Notes: a model not told the origin generated them from the sequence alone. A stretch of 64,000 nucleotides of DNA from DASQMT01 sp963839615 (GCA_963839615.1 CAWIVY010000010.1:124001-188000), one strand, 5' to 3'. Shown: positions 1 through 9,091, counted from the stretch's first letter. Made by a program: numbers and translations.

Positions 1-520
1 ACACGCGCAGCTCGCGCGACGACTCACCGGCGATCGCATCGAACGGAGGACCCTGCAACTTCGGGGCGGATGGCTTCGAGATGTCGACCACCATCAAGCC
101 GCCCTGCGGCATCCCGACGTGGCCTCCATCGGTTCGGCTCCCGATGTACGCGTAGTTGCCATGGACGGCGATGGCGGCGTTCATGCCGCGGTTCATGAGC
201 GGCTCGTGACCGACCTGGGTCAGCCTGCCGGTCTTCGCGTTCGCGGGGGGCGCTGCGGCGGGCGCCGAGGCGCTCGTGGCGAACGCGACGTTCTGGGTGC
301 CGGCCAACGTCGTGACGTCGGAGTCGGCGACCACGCGCTCTGCGGTCGCATGCGAGCAGTCGACCGTCCAGTCGGCGAACGACACCGCGATCGGCGCTGA
401 CGTCAGCGCGGTCGCGCCGGCGCAGTCCGCAGGATGCGCGCCGGCCGAGCCCGGCGAGAGCGCGAGCGCAGCGAACGCCAGCGCGGCAGCGCAGATGGGG
501 CGGACACGACCATGGGGCAT
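1..520 (-). CDS. Secreted LVIVD-repeat protein (3' end cut by window edge)
   Basis: Reading leftwards from the ATG at 520 gives a signal peptide (residues 1 to about 27, hydrophobic core AALAFAALALSPGSAGA) followed by a secreted domain. Near the window edge the segment HGNYAYIGSRTDGG...GGLMVVDISKP looks like the first blade of an LVIVD (PF08309) beta-propeller repeat. A GGAGAGGGAGAG purine run lies just upstream of the ATG, which fixes the start. About 173 codons are present and the C-terminus lies outside the window. Such propellers are usually extracellular and have no defined enzymatic activity; I infer an exported binding protein. Confidence 0.75.
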   Translation of the reverse strand, partial: MPHGRVRPICAAALAFAALALSPGSAGAHPADCAGATALTSAPIAVSFADWTVDCSHATAERVVADSDVTTLAGTQNVAFATSASAPAAAPPANAKTGRLTQVGHEPLMNRGMNAAIAVHGNYAYIGSRTDGGHVGMPQGGLMVVDISKPSAPKLQGPPFDAIAGESSRELRV

Positions 521-616
521 GAGCTCTCTCCCTCTCCAGGCGTCCTCCCGAGACGCCCACCTGCCCTGCCCGGTACCCCGATGCCGGATGTCCGAACGGC
601 CTCTTGCGGGCGATGC

Positions 617-2758
617 CTAGAGCAGCCCGCAGATCACCTGCGCAGCCCGGGCGGCGCCGTGCTGCTCGACCGCCAGATAACGCGGCTCACGCCCGATCTC
701 CTCGGCGATCGCAGCGGCGATCTCCGCCGGCCCGTCGCTGTCGAAGTCCATCCGCCGGCCCGCTCCGTGGCGGTCGAGCCGGTGCGCCACGTGGCGGTTC
801 TGCTCGAAGTGCTGACGGAGCGGGAAGTAGAGGAAGGGCCGTCCGCTCGCGGTCAGCTCCATCGTCGTGGAGAGGCCGCCGTGGCTGATCGCCAGGTCGC
901 AGGCGGCAAGCTGCCGGTAGAGCCGGTGGACGTAGCCATGGGTCTCGAGCCCGTCGCCATCGGGCAGCGACCCTGAATCGAGCCGTGGGCCGGCGACGAG
1001 GATCATGCGCAGATCGGGGACGCGGCATTTCGCTTCCGGGAACGCGTCGGCAACGCGCCGCAACAGAGCCAGCCCGACCGCCGAACCGCCGGCCGCGACC
1101 ACGCAGACCTGCTCGTCGGGCGCGTAGCCGAACTCCGCGCGGAGCGCATCGCGATCGGCGATCTCGGCCGGGTCGAAGCCGGTGATGTAGCCGGCGAAGT
1201 CGAAGCGTTGCTCGGTCCACTCGCGGATCGCCGGGAGACCGGGACCGAGCAGCCCCGGGACGATGTCGTCGGGATCGCCGACGAAGATCGAGCGGTCGCG
1301 CAGGCGCGGGTTGCGCGCGACGTGCTCGACCATCTGGGCGTTGTGGTCGGCGGCGAGGAACGCCTCGCGCTCGCCGCCGTCGGGCATCGGCAGGACGCCG
1401 ACGAAGTCGGTGAGCCACACGTATGGCGCGGTCTTCAGCTCTGGGTTCTCGTGCAGGAAGTAGTCGACCTCCCAGGCCTCGTCGGCGATCCAGACGTCGA
1501 ACCGCTCCTCGCGGACGAGGTCGTGGAAGACCATGAAGTTGGCGCAGAAGATCTCGTCGAGGCGGCGCAGCATCTGGAACGCGTGGAGCTCATGCTCGCC
1601 CGCTTCCGCATCCACGCCCGCGGCCTCGGAGGCGAGCTCCGCGCTCGCCGGATGCACCGTCTCGCCGCAGGCCTCGAGCAGCGTGGTCACGGGGTGCTGC
1701 GCGAGCCAGTGGACCTCGAGCCCGGGAACCAGACGCCGGAGCTCCCGCGCGATCGCGACGTCCCGCCAGGCGTGACCGAGTCCGATCGGCGAGGAGACGA
1801 GCAGTGCCCGGCGCGGGCGGGCAGCGGCGCGCGCCCAGGTGCGCGCCCGCGGCTCGGGCGGCGCGAAGCGGATGGCGAACTCGTGCATCAGCTGGTTGAC
1901 GAGGACCGGATGGCGCGCGTTGGGCAGGTGGCCGGCGCCGGCGAGCCCGACGAACTCGGCCCCGGTGAGCTCGGCGAACGTGTGACCGCGCTCATAAGGC
2001 TGGCAGTTGTCGCGATCGCCGTGGACGACGAGCACCGGGCAGCGCACCTGCCGGCAGAGCCGCTCGACCTCCTCCTTGGTCGCGGCGACCGGCTCGGCGT
2101 CGTCCATGACCAATCCCTCGGCCGGGCCGTCGAGCCCGTAGGCGACGGCGTCCTCGACGTGCTTCGTCGAGTAGGGCTCCGGGAACAGCTCGCCGAAGAA
2201 GAACTCGAGGAAGCCGCGCTGGTCGGCGCGGATGTAGTGGCGGTTGTACTTCTCCCAGCCCTCGGGCCGGTCGAGCTCCTCGTCCCAGTGCTCGAGCGCA
2301 GCGGCCTTGAACGGATGGGGTGGAGTGATCAGCGGGATGCCCGGGGCGAGCGCGACGATCCCGAGCACCCGCTCCGGATGCGCGGCGGCGAGCTGGACCG
2401 AGGGCCAGACGCCGTCGCCGCAGATGCCGGCGAGCACGGTCGCCTCGGTCGACGTGGCGTCCATCACCGCCAGGCAGTCCGACGCATTCCAGCCGTCCAG
2501 CCATGGCCCCGACGGGTCGGGCCTGTCGGAGTTGCCGTTGCCGCGGCCGTCGTAGGCGACGACCCGGTGATGGCGCGCGAGGTAGTGCAGCTGCGCCTTC
2601 CAGATGCGCGCGTGGCTGATCGGGGTCGGCGGCAGGAGCACGAGCGTCGGGCTCCCGCTGCCGCAGAGCTCCCAGTGCAGGCGCAGCCCGTCCGCCGCCG
2701 TCGCGTAACCGTGCTCGTCGGGCTCGCGCGCGCGCGTTCCTGTCTCGGTGACGCTCAC
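617..2758 (-). CDS. Alpha/beta-hydrolase fused to a UGT/MurG-like glycosyltransferase
   Basis: This 713-residue protein has two enzymes in one chain. Residues about 15-305 are an alpha/beta-hydrolase: the elbow is GICGD, so the predicted nucleophile is Cys113 rather than Ser, with a later acid in HGDRDN and a His in GAGHLPN. Residues about 317-713 are a GT-B glycosyltransferase: the N-terminal loop is SSPIGLGHAWRD and the C-terminal donor-site signature is SHGGLSTTMEL followed by PLRQHFEQN. The start is GTG 2758 with a TAGGCT hexamer 7 nt before it, suggesting a leaderless message. No membrane segment is visible. The substrate is unknown; an acyl or glycoside transfer on a small molecule is an inference. 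Confidence 0.88.
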   Translation of the reverse strand: MSVTETGTRAREPDEHGYATAADGLRLHWELCGSGSPTLVLLPPTPISHARIWKAQLHYLARHHRVVAYDGRGNGNSDRPDPSGPWLDGWNASDCLAVMDATSTEATVLAGICGDGVWPSVQLAAAHPERVLGIVALAPGIPLITPPHPFKAAALEHWDEELDRPEGWEKYNRHYIRADQRGFLEFFFGELFPEPYSTKHVEDAVAYGLDGPAEGLVMDDAEPVAATKEEVERLCRQVRCPVLVVHGDRDNCQPYERGHTFAELTGAEFVGLAGAGHLPNARHPVLVNQLMHEFAIRFAPPEPRARTWARAAARPRRALLVSSPIGLGHAWRDVAIARELRRLVPGLEVHWLAQHPVTTLLEACGETVHPASAELASEAAGVDAEAGEHELHAFQMLRRLDEIFCANFMVFHDLVREERFDVWIADEAWEVDYFLHENPELKTAPYVWLTDFVGVLPMPDGGEREAFLAADHNAQMVEHVARNPRLRDRSIFVGDPDDIVPGLLGPGLPAIREWTEQRFDFAGYITGFDPAEIADRDALRAEFGYAPDEQVCVVAAGGSAVGLALLRRVADAFPEAKCRVPDLRMILVAGPRLDSGSLPDGDGLETHGYVHRLYRQLAACDLAISHGGLSTTMELTASGRPFLYFPLRQHFEQNRHVAHRLDRHGAGRRMDFDSDGPAEIAAAIAEEIGREPRYLAVEQHGAARAAQVICGLL

Positions 2759-2809
2759 GGCCGCGAGCCTAGAGCGGCGTGTCGCCGTTCGCTTCAGGGG
2801 GCCACCTGG

Positions 2810-2847
2810 TCCGGCCGCTCGGCGCCACGCGGCGCCGAGCGGCCGGA
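2810..2847 (-). terminator. Hairpin after the methyltransferase-DUF3455 operon
   Basis: A perfect 17-bp inverted repeat (arms 2810-2826 and 2831-2847, loop ACGC) lies 13 bp past the DUF3455 stop codon. It has no T-run, as is common for terminators in very GC-rich actinobacteria. Confidence 0.7.
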
Positions 2848-2860
2848 TCCGCCTGCTCGC

Positions 2861-3427
2861 CTACTTCCAGAAGTAGTAGTCGGCGGTGTACGGGACCTCG
2901 GCCTGGCTACCGGCCGTGTCCGCGTTGCACGTGGCGGCGGCTGGGGGAAGGCCGCCCGTGGTCGCCAGACGCTGGATGTAGGTCGTGCGGGCGAGGCGGT
3001 CGCCGTCGGGGCCCGCGGTCGTCGATGCCGCGGAGAGGAGCAGCCACGGGATCGCGCTCGGGTCGACGGTGACGCCGTCGACCCGCTGTGCGACGACGCT
3101 GCTGCCGTCGCGCGCCTGCCAGGTGGGGCCGGCGAAGTGCGTCGCGATCAGCTTGCCGTTGTCGCCGTACAGGTTCGCCCGCGGTGCGACGAGGCTCCAC
3201 GCGTAGCCGCCGGCCGTGGCGTTGCAGCCGTAGATCTGCACGCCCGTCGCGTGCGTGACGAGGTACAGCTTGCTGCCGGCCGGCACCGCGATCGTGGTCG
3301 GCACCGGAGGCTCCGCCGGCGCGGCCTGCGCGACCGCCGTGAGCGAGCCGGCCGGGATGACGGCCAGCACGCCCGCGACGAGAAGGCGCTTCATGCCGCG
3401 TCCGCGACGACGACGGAACCGCTTCAC
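2861..3427 (-). CDS. Secreted DUF3455 protein
   Basis: A 188-residue exported protein of the DUF3455 family (PF11937), recognisable by KLYLVTHATGVQIYGCN near the N-terminus, GPTWQARDGS in the middle and ATCNADTAGSQAEVPY at the end. The function of the family is unknown. I prefer GTG 3427 over ATG 3394: GGAGAGG lies 5 nt upstream of the GTG, and the GTG overlaps the methyltransferase stop as GTGA. It gives an Arg-rich n-region followed by a hydrophobic core ending in AQA, a typical signal peptide. The pair is therefore translationally coupled and is followed by a strong hairpin. Confidence 0.85.
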   Translation of the reverse strand: MKRFRRRRGRGMKRLLVAGVLAVIPAGSLTAVAQAAPAEPPVPTTIAVPAGSKLYLVTHATGVQIYGCNATAGGYAWSLVAPRANLYGDNGKLIATHFAGPTWQARDGSSVVAQRVDGVTVDPSAIPWLLLSAASTTAGPDGDRLARTTYIQRLATTGGLPPAAATCNADTAGSQAEVPYTADYYFWK

Positions 3428-4236
3428 GCGACCTCTCCGACGGCCACGAGGTACTCGGCCTGCATGCGCAGGCTGCCGTCGGTCGCCTCGTTGCGGCGCT
3501 CGACCATCGCGAGGATCTCGCTGCGGCACTCGTCCCAGCCGCCCTCGGCGGTCAGGCGCTCGCGCGCCTTCAGGGTCGGGCCGTAGAGGGTCTCCATGAA
3601 CACGACCCAGTGCTCGGGGGAGTCGAACTGCCACGGGTTCAGGCCGCGGTCGAACTCGAGCGTGACCGGCGCGTCCGCGAACAGCCCGCGCACGTGCTCC
3701 TCGCTGCCCCACAGCGGCGGGGGGGAGGCGAAGTCCGGCGGCGGGGGGAGGTAGCGGCCCATGATCTTGAACAGCTCGCCGATCAGGCCCGTCGGGGTCC
3801 AGTTGACCAGCCCGATCCGGCCGCCGGGACGGCAGACGCGGACGAGCTCGTCCGCGACCACCTGATGGCGCGGCGCGAACTGCACGCCCACGACCGAGAG
3901 CACGCGGTCGAAGGACGCGTCGTCGAACGGCAGGTCCTCGGCGTCGCCCTCGACCCAGTCGACCGTCACGCCGTACTCGGCGGCACGCCGGCGGGCGGTG
4001 TCGAACAGCTCGGGAGTGAGGTCGAGGCCGACGACGTGCCCGCCGGCGGCAGCCGCCCGCAGGGCGACGTTGCCGGTGCCGGTGGCGACGTCCAGGACGT
4101 CGTGTCCCGGAGCGATGTCCATGCGCGCGAGCAGGTCGCGCGGCGGCGCCTCGTCGATCATCTCGGCCACGGCGGCGTAGTCGCCGGCAGCCCATACCGC
4201 GCGATGTACGCGCTTGAGATCGGCTACAGCGGTCAT
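3424..4236 (-). CDS. Class I SAM-dependent methyltransferase
   Basis: A 270-residue methyltransferase with motif I VLDVATGTGN at about residues 47-56, an acidic residue at the end of beta-2 (VVGLDL) and a post-motif WVEGDAEDLPFDDASFD. This is the UbiE/Methyltransf_11 type, which transfers methyl from S-adenosylmethionine to a small molecule; the substrate cannot be read from the sequence. A TAGAAC hexamer 9 nt before the ATG may be a leaderless -10. The stop overlaps the DUF3455 start by 4 bp. Confidence 0.88.
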   Translation of the reverse strand: MTAVADLKRVHRAVWAAGDYAAVAEMIDEAPPRDLLARMDIAPGHDVLDVATGTGNVALRAAAAGGHVVGLDLTPELFDTARRRAAEYGVTVDWVEGDAEDLPFDDASFDRVLSVVGVQFAPRHQVVADELVRVCRPGGRIGLVNWTPTGLIGELFKIMGRYLPPPPDFASPPPLWGSEEHVRGLFADAPVTLEFDRGLNPWQFDSPEHWVVFMETLYGPTLKARERLTAEGGWDECRSEILAMVERRNEATDGSLRMQAEYLVAVGEVA

Positions 4237-4339
4237 GAGCGGTTCGTTCTATGCGGAGTGGTGAGCATGGACGGAAGCCTGCGCGACCGTCGCGGCGCGC
4301 ACATCGGGAGATCTCCCTATCCGCTGCCTATCTTCACGA

Positions 4340-6001
4340 CTAGCGTGCGGCGACCGCGGCGTCGGCCCGCGCCGCGTGGGCGGCGGCCTCGGCGCGGTTG
4401 CTGACGCCGAGCTTGGCGAGGATGCGGCTCACGTGGTGGCCCGCCGTCTTCTCGCTGATGAACAGCGCCTTTGCGATGCGTGCGTTCGACATGCCCATCG
4501 CGAGCAGGCCGAGGACCTCGCGCTCGCGCGCGGTCAGCTCGCCGTACGTGCGCGCGCGTCCCGCCGTGCCGGCGCCGAGCTCGCGCAGCACCGCGGCGGC
4601 GGCGTCCGCCGCGCGCGAGGCGCCGAGCTCCTGGAAGGAGGCGAACGCGGTGCTCGCCTCGTCGCGCGCGAGATCCGGCGCGTCGGCGGCCAGGGCGAGC
4701 GCGAGCGCGAGGCGCGCCTCGCCCGTGTCGAGCGGCATCGCGAGGCGGCTGAACTCGGCGAGCGCGCGCCGGGCCGGCTCGGCGGCCTCGCGGCCGGCGG
4801 CGAGTGCCACGCGCGCCGTGGCGAGGTCGGCCCGGGCGCCGAGGATGCCGCTGCCCGAGCTGCGGGCCAGCTCCACGAGCTCGGCCGTCGCCGCCTCAGC
4901 ACCCTCCACGTTCCCGGCTGCCAGGCGCGCGTCCACGAGCGGCGCGAGCAGCTGAGCCGCGCGCATGGTGTTGTCCGACGTCGCCGCCAGGCCGCGCTCG
5001 AGCAGCGCGGCGGCCACCTTCGGGCGTCCCTCGGCCATGCGCAGCTGCGCGAGCGCGCGCAGGGATGACGGGTGCTCCTCGCGCCCGGCCAGCAGCTGCT
5101 CGGCTTCCGGAAGGCGGCCCTGGCGCACGCGCAGCTCGGCCATGGCGGCACCGGTCGCGGCCCCCAGCTCCGGCACGTAGTGCCGCGCGTGTGCCGCGAG
5201 CGCGCTCTCGAGGGCCTGCTCGGCCTCCGGCCAGCGGCCCTTGGCGAGGAGCACGTCCGCGTGGACGGTGCGGCACGCGCCGAAGAGCGGCGCGGCGCGG
5301 CTCGCGCGCGAGAAGTCGTCGACCTGCTCGCACCACTCCGTCGCGAGCTCCCACTCGCCCGCGTTCACGCAGGCCGTGATCAGGTTGCAGTACGCCTCGC
5401 CCAGCGTGTGCACGTTGTGGACGCGCCCCACCGAGGCGGCCGCCATCGCCTCCTCGAGCAGCCGCATGCCGGCTTCGTTGCGCCCCGCGGCGACATGAGC
5501 CCGGCCGAGCAGGCTGAGCGCGAACACCTCCAGGTCGGGTGCGTCGATCTCCCGCGCGACCGCCATCGCACGCTCGGCATGCTCGATGCACTCCTCCACG
5601 CTCTGCGCGTGGCGGGCGCGTTCGACCGCGACCCAGCCGTGGCCGGAGCAGCGGCTGACGCCCTCGAGCGCACGCTCTGCGCGAGCGAGCCAGCCGCGCG
5701 CCCGCGAGGAGCGCCCGAAGATGTGGTTCTGATGCGAGATCCAGACGGCGGCGCGAGCGGCGCGGTTGCAGTTGCCCGCGGTCACGTACAGCTCGAACGC
5801 GCGCTCGCGCTCGGCGATCGCCTCGTCCACGCGGCTGAGGAACCACAGCGCCTGCCCGCGGCCGTCGTGCGCCTCCGGAGACTCGCGGATGGCGAGCGCC
5901 GCCTCGAACCCCGCGCACGCCGCCTCCCACTGCGCGGCCTCGAGCGCCGCCTCCGCCTCGCGCAGGCGCGCGGCGTTCTCGTCTGTGACCGTGCCGTCCA
6001 C
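4340..6001 (-). CDS. LuxR-family regulator with TPR-like helical repeats
   Basis: About 553 residues. The N-terminal 470 residues are Ala/Leu/Glu-rich helical repeats of TPR or MalT-like type (for example AHDGRGQALWFLSR and later LRMAEGRPKVAAALLERGL). The C-terminus is a LuxR helix-turn-helix, LTAREREVLGLLAMGMSNA and the GHHVSRILAKLGVSNR recognition segment. No NB-ARC or AAA P-loop is present, so this is a helical sensor joined directly to the DNA-binding domain. The frame stays open upstream to 6313, but GTG 6001 has TATCTT 6 nt before it and starts where the helical repeats begin. It is divergent from the GGDEF gene at 6162. The ligand is unknown. Confidence 0.82.
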   Translation of the reverse strand: MDGTVTDENAARLREAEAALEAAQWEAACAGFEAALAIRESPEAHDGRGQALWFLSRVDEAIAERERAFELYVTAGNCNRAARAAVWISHQNHIFGRSSRARGWLARAERALEGVSRCSGHGWVAVERARHAQSVEECIEHAERAMAVAREIDAPDLEVFALSLLGRAHVAAGRNEAGMRLLEEAMAAASVGRVHNVHTLGEAYCNLITACVNAGEWELATEWCEQVDDFSRASRAAPLFGACRTVHADVLLAKGRWPEAEQALESALAAHARHYVPELGAATGAAMAELRVRQGRLPEAEQLLAGREEHPSSLRALAQLRMAEGRPKVAAALLERGLAATSDNTMRAAQLLAPLVDARLAAGNVEGAEAATAELVELARSSGSGILGARADLATARVALAAGREAAEPARRALAEFSRLAMPLDTGEARLALALALAADAPDLARDEASTAFASFQELGASRAADAAAAVLRELGAGTAGRARTYGELTAREREVLGLLAMGMSNARIAKALFISEKTAGHHVSRILAKLGVSNRAEAAAHAARADAAVAAR

Positions 6002-6161
6002 GTGCCGAAGATACGGGGCGTCGACGTCTTGGGCAACCGCCGCGATTCCTTCCGCTTGCCGATTTTCCCTGGTACCGTCGGCAATGCACAGGCAACGACG
6101 CCTGTGTCGCAGCTTCGAGAGACGCCTGGCGCGACGCCTCCCGATGGATAGGAGTCCGAGC
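6002..6161. promoter_or_regulatory. Divergent promoter region with two dyads
   Basis: Two inverted repeats occupy the 160-bp gap between the LuxR regulator and the GGDEF gene. One has arms TTGCCGA (6056-6062) and TCGGCAA (6078-6084). The second is CACAGGC (6087-6093) and GCCTGTG (6100-6106) with a 6-nt spacer. They are candidate operators for the adjacent LuxR protein, which is inference. Confidence 0.4.
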
Positions 6162-7037
6162 GTGGGCGATAGCGAAGGTCCGACGGAACGCGACCTGGCC
6201 GGCAGCGGCAGAGACGTCGCGGCGAAGCAGCGCGACCGGGCTGCCGAGGCTCGCGACCGCGCCGGCGAGCAGCGCGATCTCCAAGCGGCCGCGCGTGACG
6301 AGCTGTGGGTCAAGCGAGATCAGCTCGCGGACGACCGCGATCACGCCGCGCTGGAGCGCGATCGGAATGCACAGCAGCGCGACATCGTCGAGTCGGGGCA
6401 CGCCACGGGAATCGCACGCGAGGCGCTCGTCCGGTCCTCGCTCGCGCGCAGGCACGCTGCTTCGGACCGGCGGCGATCCGCACAGGATCGCCAGGCCGGG
6501 GCAGACCTTCGGGTCGAAGCCGAGCGCGACCGCGACGCAGGGGCGAGCGAGCGCGACGAGGCCGAGCACGATCGCGACGCCGCAGCCAGCGAACGCACCG
6601 AGGCCGCATACGACCGCAACCTGGCGCAGGCCGAGCGCGCCGCGCGAGCGCGTGACCGCGACGCCGCTCGGTGGGGATTCATGGAGCTCGACCGCGACGT
6701 CGCCCGGGCCAGACGCACCGGCGAGCCGCTGACGCTCGTGGCCGTCGAGGTCGAGCGGCCCGGGTCGGCGCGGAGCGGCGGCGAGGACGACGCGGTCCTC
6801 GCCGAGATCGCGAGCGCGCTGACCGGGAACCTACGGCCCTACGACCTGGTCATCCGCTCGGGCGGGGACGAGTTCGTCTGCGCGATCTCCGGACTCGACG
6901 AGGTCGGCACCAGGGAACGGTTCGCTCGCCTCAACAGCACGCTCGAGCACGGCTCGGTCGCGACTCGCGTGGCCGAGCTGCAAGCCGGCGACTCGACCGA
7001 AGAGCTGATGGCGCGCGCGGGCGCCGCGCGCCTCTAG
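6162..7037 (+). CDS. Coiled-coil GGDEF protein (putative diguanylate cyclase)
   Basis: 291 residues from GTG 6162, chosen because TAGGAG lies 7 nt upstream. Residues about 10-165 are a highly charged heptad-like array built on an RDxAAxxRD pattern, predicted to form a long alpha-helical coiled coil. Residues about 170-290 form a compact GGDEF domain with the active-site motif SGGDEF at about 233-238. The usual DxLTGLxNR entry motif is missing, so the domain is shorter than a standard diguanylate cyclase and activity is uncertain. No RxxD inhibitory site precedes GGDEF. There is no signal peptide or membrane segment, so it is probably cytoplasmic. Confidence 0.8.
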   Translation: MGDSEGPTERDLAGSGRDVAAKQRDRAAEARDRAGEQRDLQAAARDELWVKRDQLADDRDHAALERDRNAQQRDIVESGHATGIAREALVRSSLARRHAASDRRRSAQDRQAGADLRVEAERDRDAGASERDEAEHDRDAAASERTEAAYDRNLAQAERAARARDRDAARWGFMELDRDVARARRTGEPLTLVAVEVERPGSARSGGEDDAVLAEIASALTGNLRPYDLVIRSGGDEFVCAISGLDEVGTRERFARLNSTLEHGSVATRVAELQAGDSTEELMARAGAARL

Positions 7038-7072
7038 TACGAGTACGACGCGCGCGAGCTGGAGCCCTAGGG

Positions 7073-8432
7073 TCAGCCGGCGGGCGGCAGGTTCTGGTTG
7101 AGCCGGAACACGTTCTCGGGATCCCAGTCCCGCTTGATCGCCGTCAGCCGCTCCCACGTCGAGCCGGGGTAGGCGGCGCGGACGCGCTCCTCGCCCTCGT
7201 CGTCGAGGAAGCCGGCGTACGCGGCTGGGTCGCCCTGGCTCAGCTCGCCCGCGACGTCGGCAGACCCACGCCTGGTGCCGAGGCAGCTCCCGCGGGTCCC
7301 CGAACAACGCCCCTACGTTCGCCAGGATCCGGCGATCGCGGTGCGCGAACGCCGTCGCCTCCGCGGGCACCCGCGCCATCGCCCCGCCCAGGACGCGGAG
7401 CTGCACGACCCCCGTGGGGGCGGTCGAGCTCTCGACGCGCGCGAGGATCAACTCGGCCAGGGCGTGGTCGACGCGCTCGACGAAGAACGTGCGGCCGACC
7501 CCCACGGGACGGTAGCCCTCGTCCTCGGGGGGGAACATGTCGGGATACGGCATCGGGCGGACCATGTCGGCCACAGGGGTCGCGAGCGCGCGGAAGGGCG
7601 CGACGGCGCGCTCGCCGGCCTCGACGTCGCCCGCGTACGCGAGCGTCGCCATCACGACGAGCCGGCCGTGGTGCTCCGGTGCCAGGAAGGGGAGGGGCGG
7701 AGCCGGCAGGACGCTCGCGATCGCCGAGAGCTCTTCGGGCGCGGCCTCCGCCGCGGCGATGAAGGACGCGAGCACGTCCGGCGTCGCCGGCAGGCACAGC
7801 ATCCCGCCGACGATCGTCCCGACCTCCTGCAGGCGGAACTTCAGCCGCGTCGCGACGCCGAAGTTCCCGCCGCCGCCGCGGAGCGCCCAGAACAGGTCCG
7901 GGTGGTTCTCCTCGTCGACGCGCAGCAGCTCGCAGTCGGCGGTCACGATCTCGGCGGCGAGCAGGTCGTCGATCGTCAGGCCGTGCTTGCGCACGAGCAA
8001 GCCGACGCCGCCACTCAGCGTGATCCCGCCGATCCCCACCGAGCCCATGTCGCCGAAGCCGGTCGCGAGGCCGTGCGCGCCCGCCGCGGCGGTGTAGTCG
8101 CGTGCGGTCAACCCCGTCTCGGCCCACGCGGTGCGTCGCTCGGGATCGATGTCCAACGCGCGCATCGCCGAGAGGTCGAGCACGATGCCGCCGTCCGCGA
8201 CGCCATGGCCCGCGGGGCTGTGGCCGCCGCTGCGGACGGCCAGCGGCAGCTCCGTCTCGCGGGCGAGCGCGATCACGCGGGCGACGTCGTCCGCGTCGGC
8301 GACGCGGACGATCAGCGCCGGCCTGCGGTCGAACACGCCGTTGAAGACCCTCCGCGCGTCGTCGTAGCCCGGGTCATCGGGGGCGATGACCTGTCCGGTG
8401 ATTTCGTCGGCGAGGGGAGCGATCGAGAGCAT
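7073..8432 (-). pseudogene. FAD-linked (BBE-type) oxidoreductase, frameshifted
   Basis: The gene begins at ATG 8432 (MLSIAPLADEITG) and encodes a berberine-bridge/6-hydroxynicotine-oxidase-type flavoprotein: the FAD-binding segment VRSGGHSPAGHG (covalent-FAD His) is followed by GDMGSVGIGGITLSGGVG and WALRGGGGNFGVAT. After HQAWV, around 7262-7266, the frame shifts by one base (one extra base or two missing). The other frame then continues AGELSQGDPAAYAGF and ends with the family-typical DPENVFRLNQNLPPAG at the TGA at 7073. As written, the original frame runs on past 7073. It is either a recent pseudogene or a sequencing error; all other parts look intact. Confidence 0.82.
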
Positions 8433-8518
8433 CCACCGAGGGTCACATCCCGAGCCGCGCGGATCGGTACGGACGTCCACTGTCTCCGGGGGCGGATAGC
8501 CGTACCCGGCGCGCGGAT

Positions 8519-8542
8519 CCGGGCCCCGCGTCCGGGGCCCGG
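8519..8542 (-). terminator. Hairpin after the fasciclin gene
   Basis: A 10-bp inverted repeat (8519-8528 and 8533-8542, loop CGTC) lies about 20 bp beyond the stop of the fasciclin gene. It is a likely terminator for the DUF378-fasciclin unit. Confidence 0.55.
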
Positions 8543-8561
8543 GTGCACGCGGTCCTTCCTG

Positions 8562-9077
8562 CTACCGACGGCGCGGGGGAAGCAGCACGCGGTCGATCAC
8601 GTGGATCGTGCCGTTGCTCGCGGCGATGTCGGTCTGGACGACCTTGGCGGAGCGGTTGAGGATCACGTCGCCGTCGCGGACGCGGATCTTGATCTTCGCC
8701 TTGGCGAGCGTCCGCACCGAGCGGCGCTCGACGACGTCCGCGGCCTTCAGCTCACGTCCGACGACGTGGTACTTGAGCACCCGGCGCAGCTTTGCCGGCT
8801 TCCGGGCCAGCATCTTCAGCGTCGCCTCGGGCAGCTTGCTGAACGCCTCGTCGGTGGGCGCGAAGACGGTCAGCTTGTCGTCGCCCGAGAGTGCGCCCGC
8901 GAGGCCGGCCTGCTCGACGAGTGCGACCAGCGTGTCGAAGCTGCCGGCCGCGGCGGCCGTCTCGACGATGTCCTTCTCGGCCGGCCCCGCGCGGTGCACG
9001 GGCGCCGCCGAGGATCCGCCGGCCGTCGCGAGCGCGACGCCGGCGGTGATGAGAGCGGCTGTGAACGGCTTGTTCAT
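8562..9077 (-). CDS. Secreted fasciclin (FAS1) domain protein
   Basis: 171 residues from ATG 9077, with GGGGAAG upstream. A signal peptide (ITAGVALATAGGSSAAP) precedes one FAS1 domain, residues about 35-170: the H1 box is KLTVFAPTDEAFSKLP, the central YH motif is LKYHVVGREL, and the H2 box is NGTIHVIDRVLLP. FAS1 proteins are extracellular adhesion or matrix proteins. The gene lies 14 bp downstream of the DUF378 gene and is probably co-transcribed with it. The pair is divergent from the CarH-like photoreceptor gene, so light-controlled expression of surface proteins is a reasonable inference. Confidence 0.9.
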   Translation of the reverse strand: MNKPFTAALITAGVALATAGGSSAAPVHRAGPAEKDIVETAAAAGSFDTLVALVEQAGLAGALSGDDKLTVFAPTDEAFSKLPEATLKMLARKPAKLRRVLKYHVVGRELKAADVVERRSVRTLAKAKIKIRVRDGDVILNRSAKVVQTDIAASNGTIHVIDRVLLPPRRR

Positions 9078-9091
9078 CGGTCGCTTCCCCG

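Noticed and set aside
24..560. Arg-rich open frame overlapping the LVIVD-repeat gene
   Set aside because: It is a shifted frame of the secreted protein. The frame starting at 520 has a signal peptide and a ribosome-binding site; this one has neither.
1208..3586. Very long plus-strand open frame opposite the hydrolase-glycosyltransferase gene
   Set aside because: Low-complexity composition without domains; long antisense frames arise from high GC content. The same holds for 7275-9131, 15014-17293, 33897-35603 and 45154-46806.
2861..4195. 444-codon frame joining methyltransferase region and DUF3455
   Set aside because: Its first part is an Arg-rich shadow of the methyltransferase gene; only the last 188 codons are the real DUF3455 gene.
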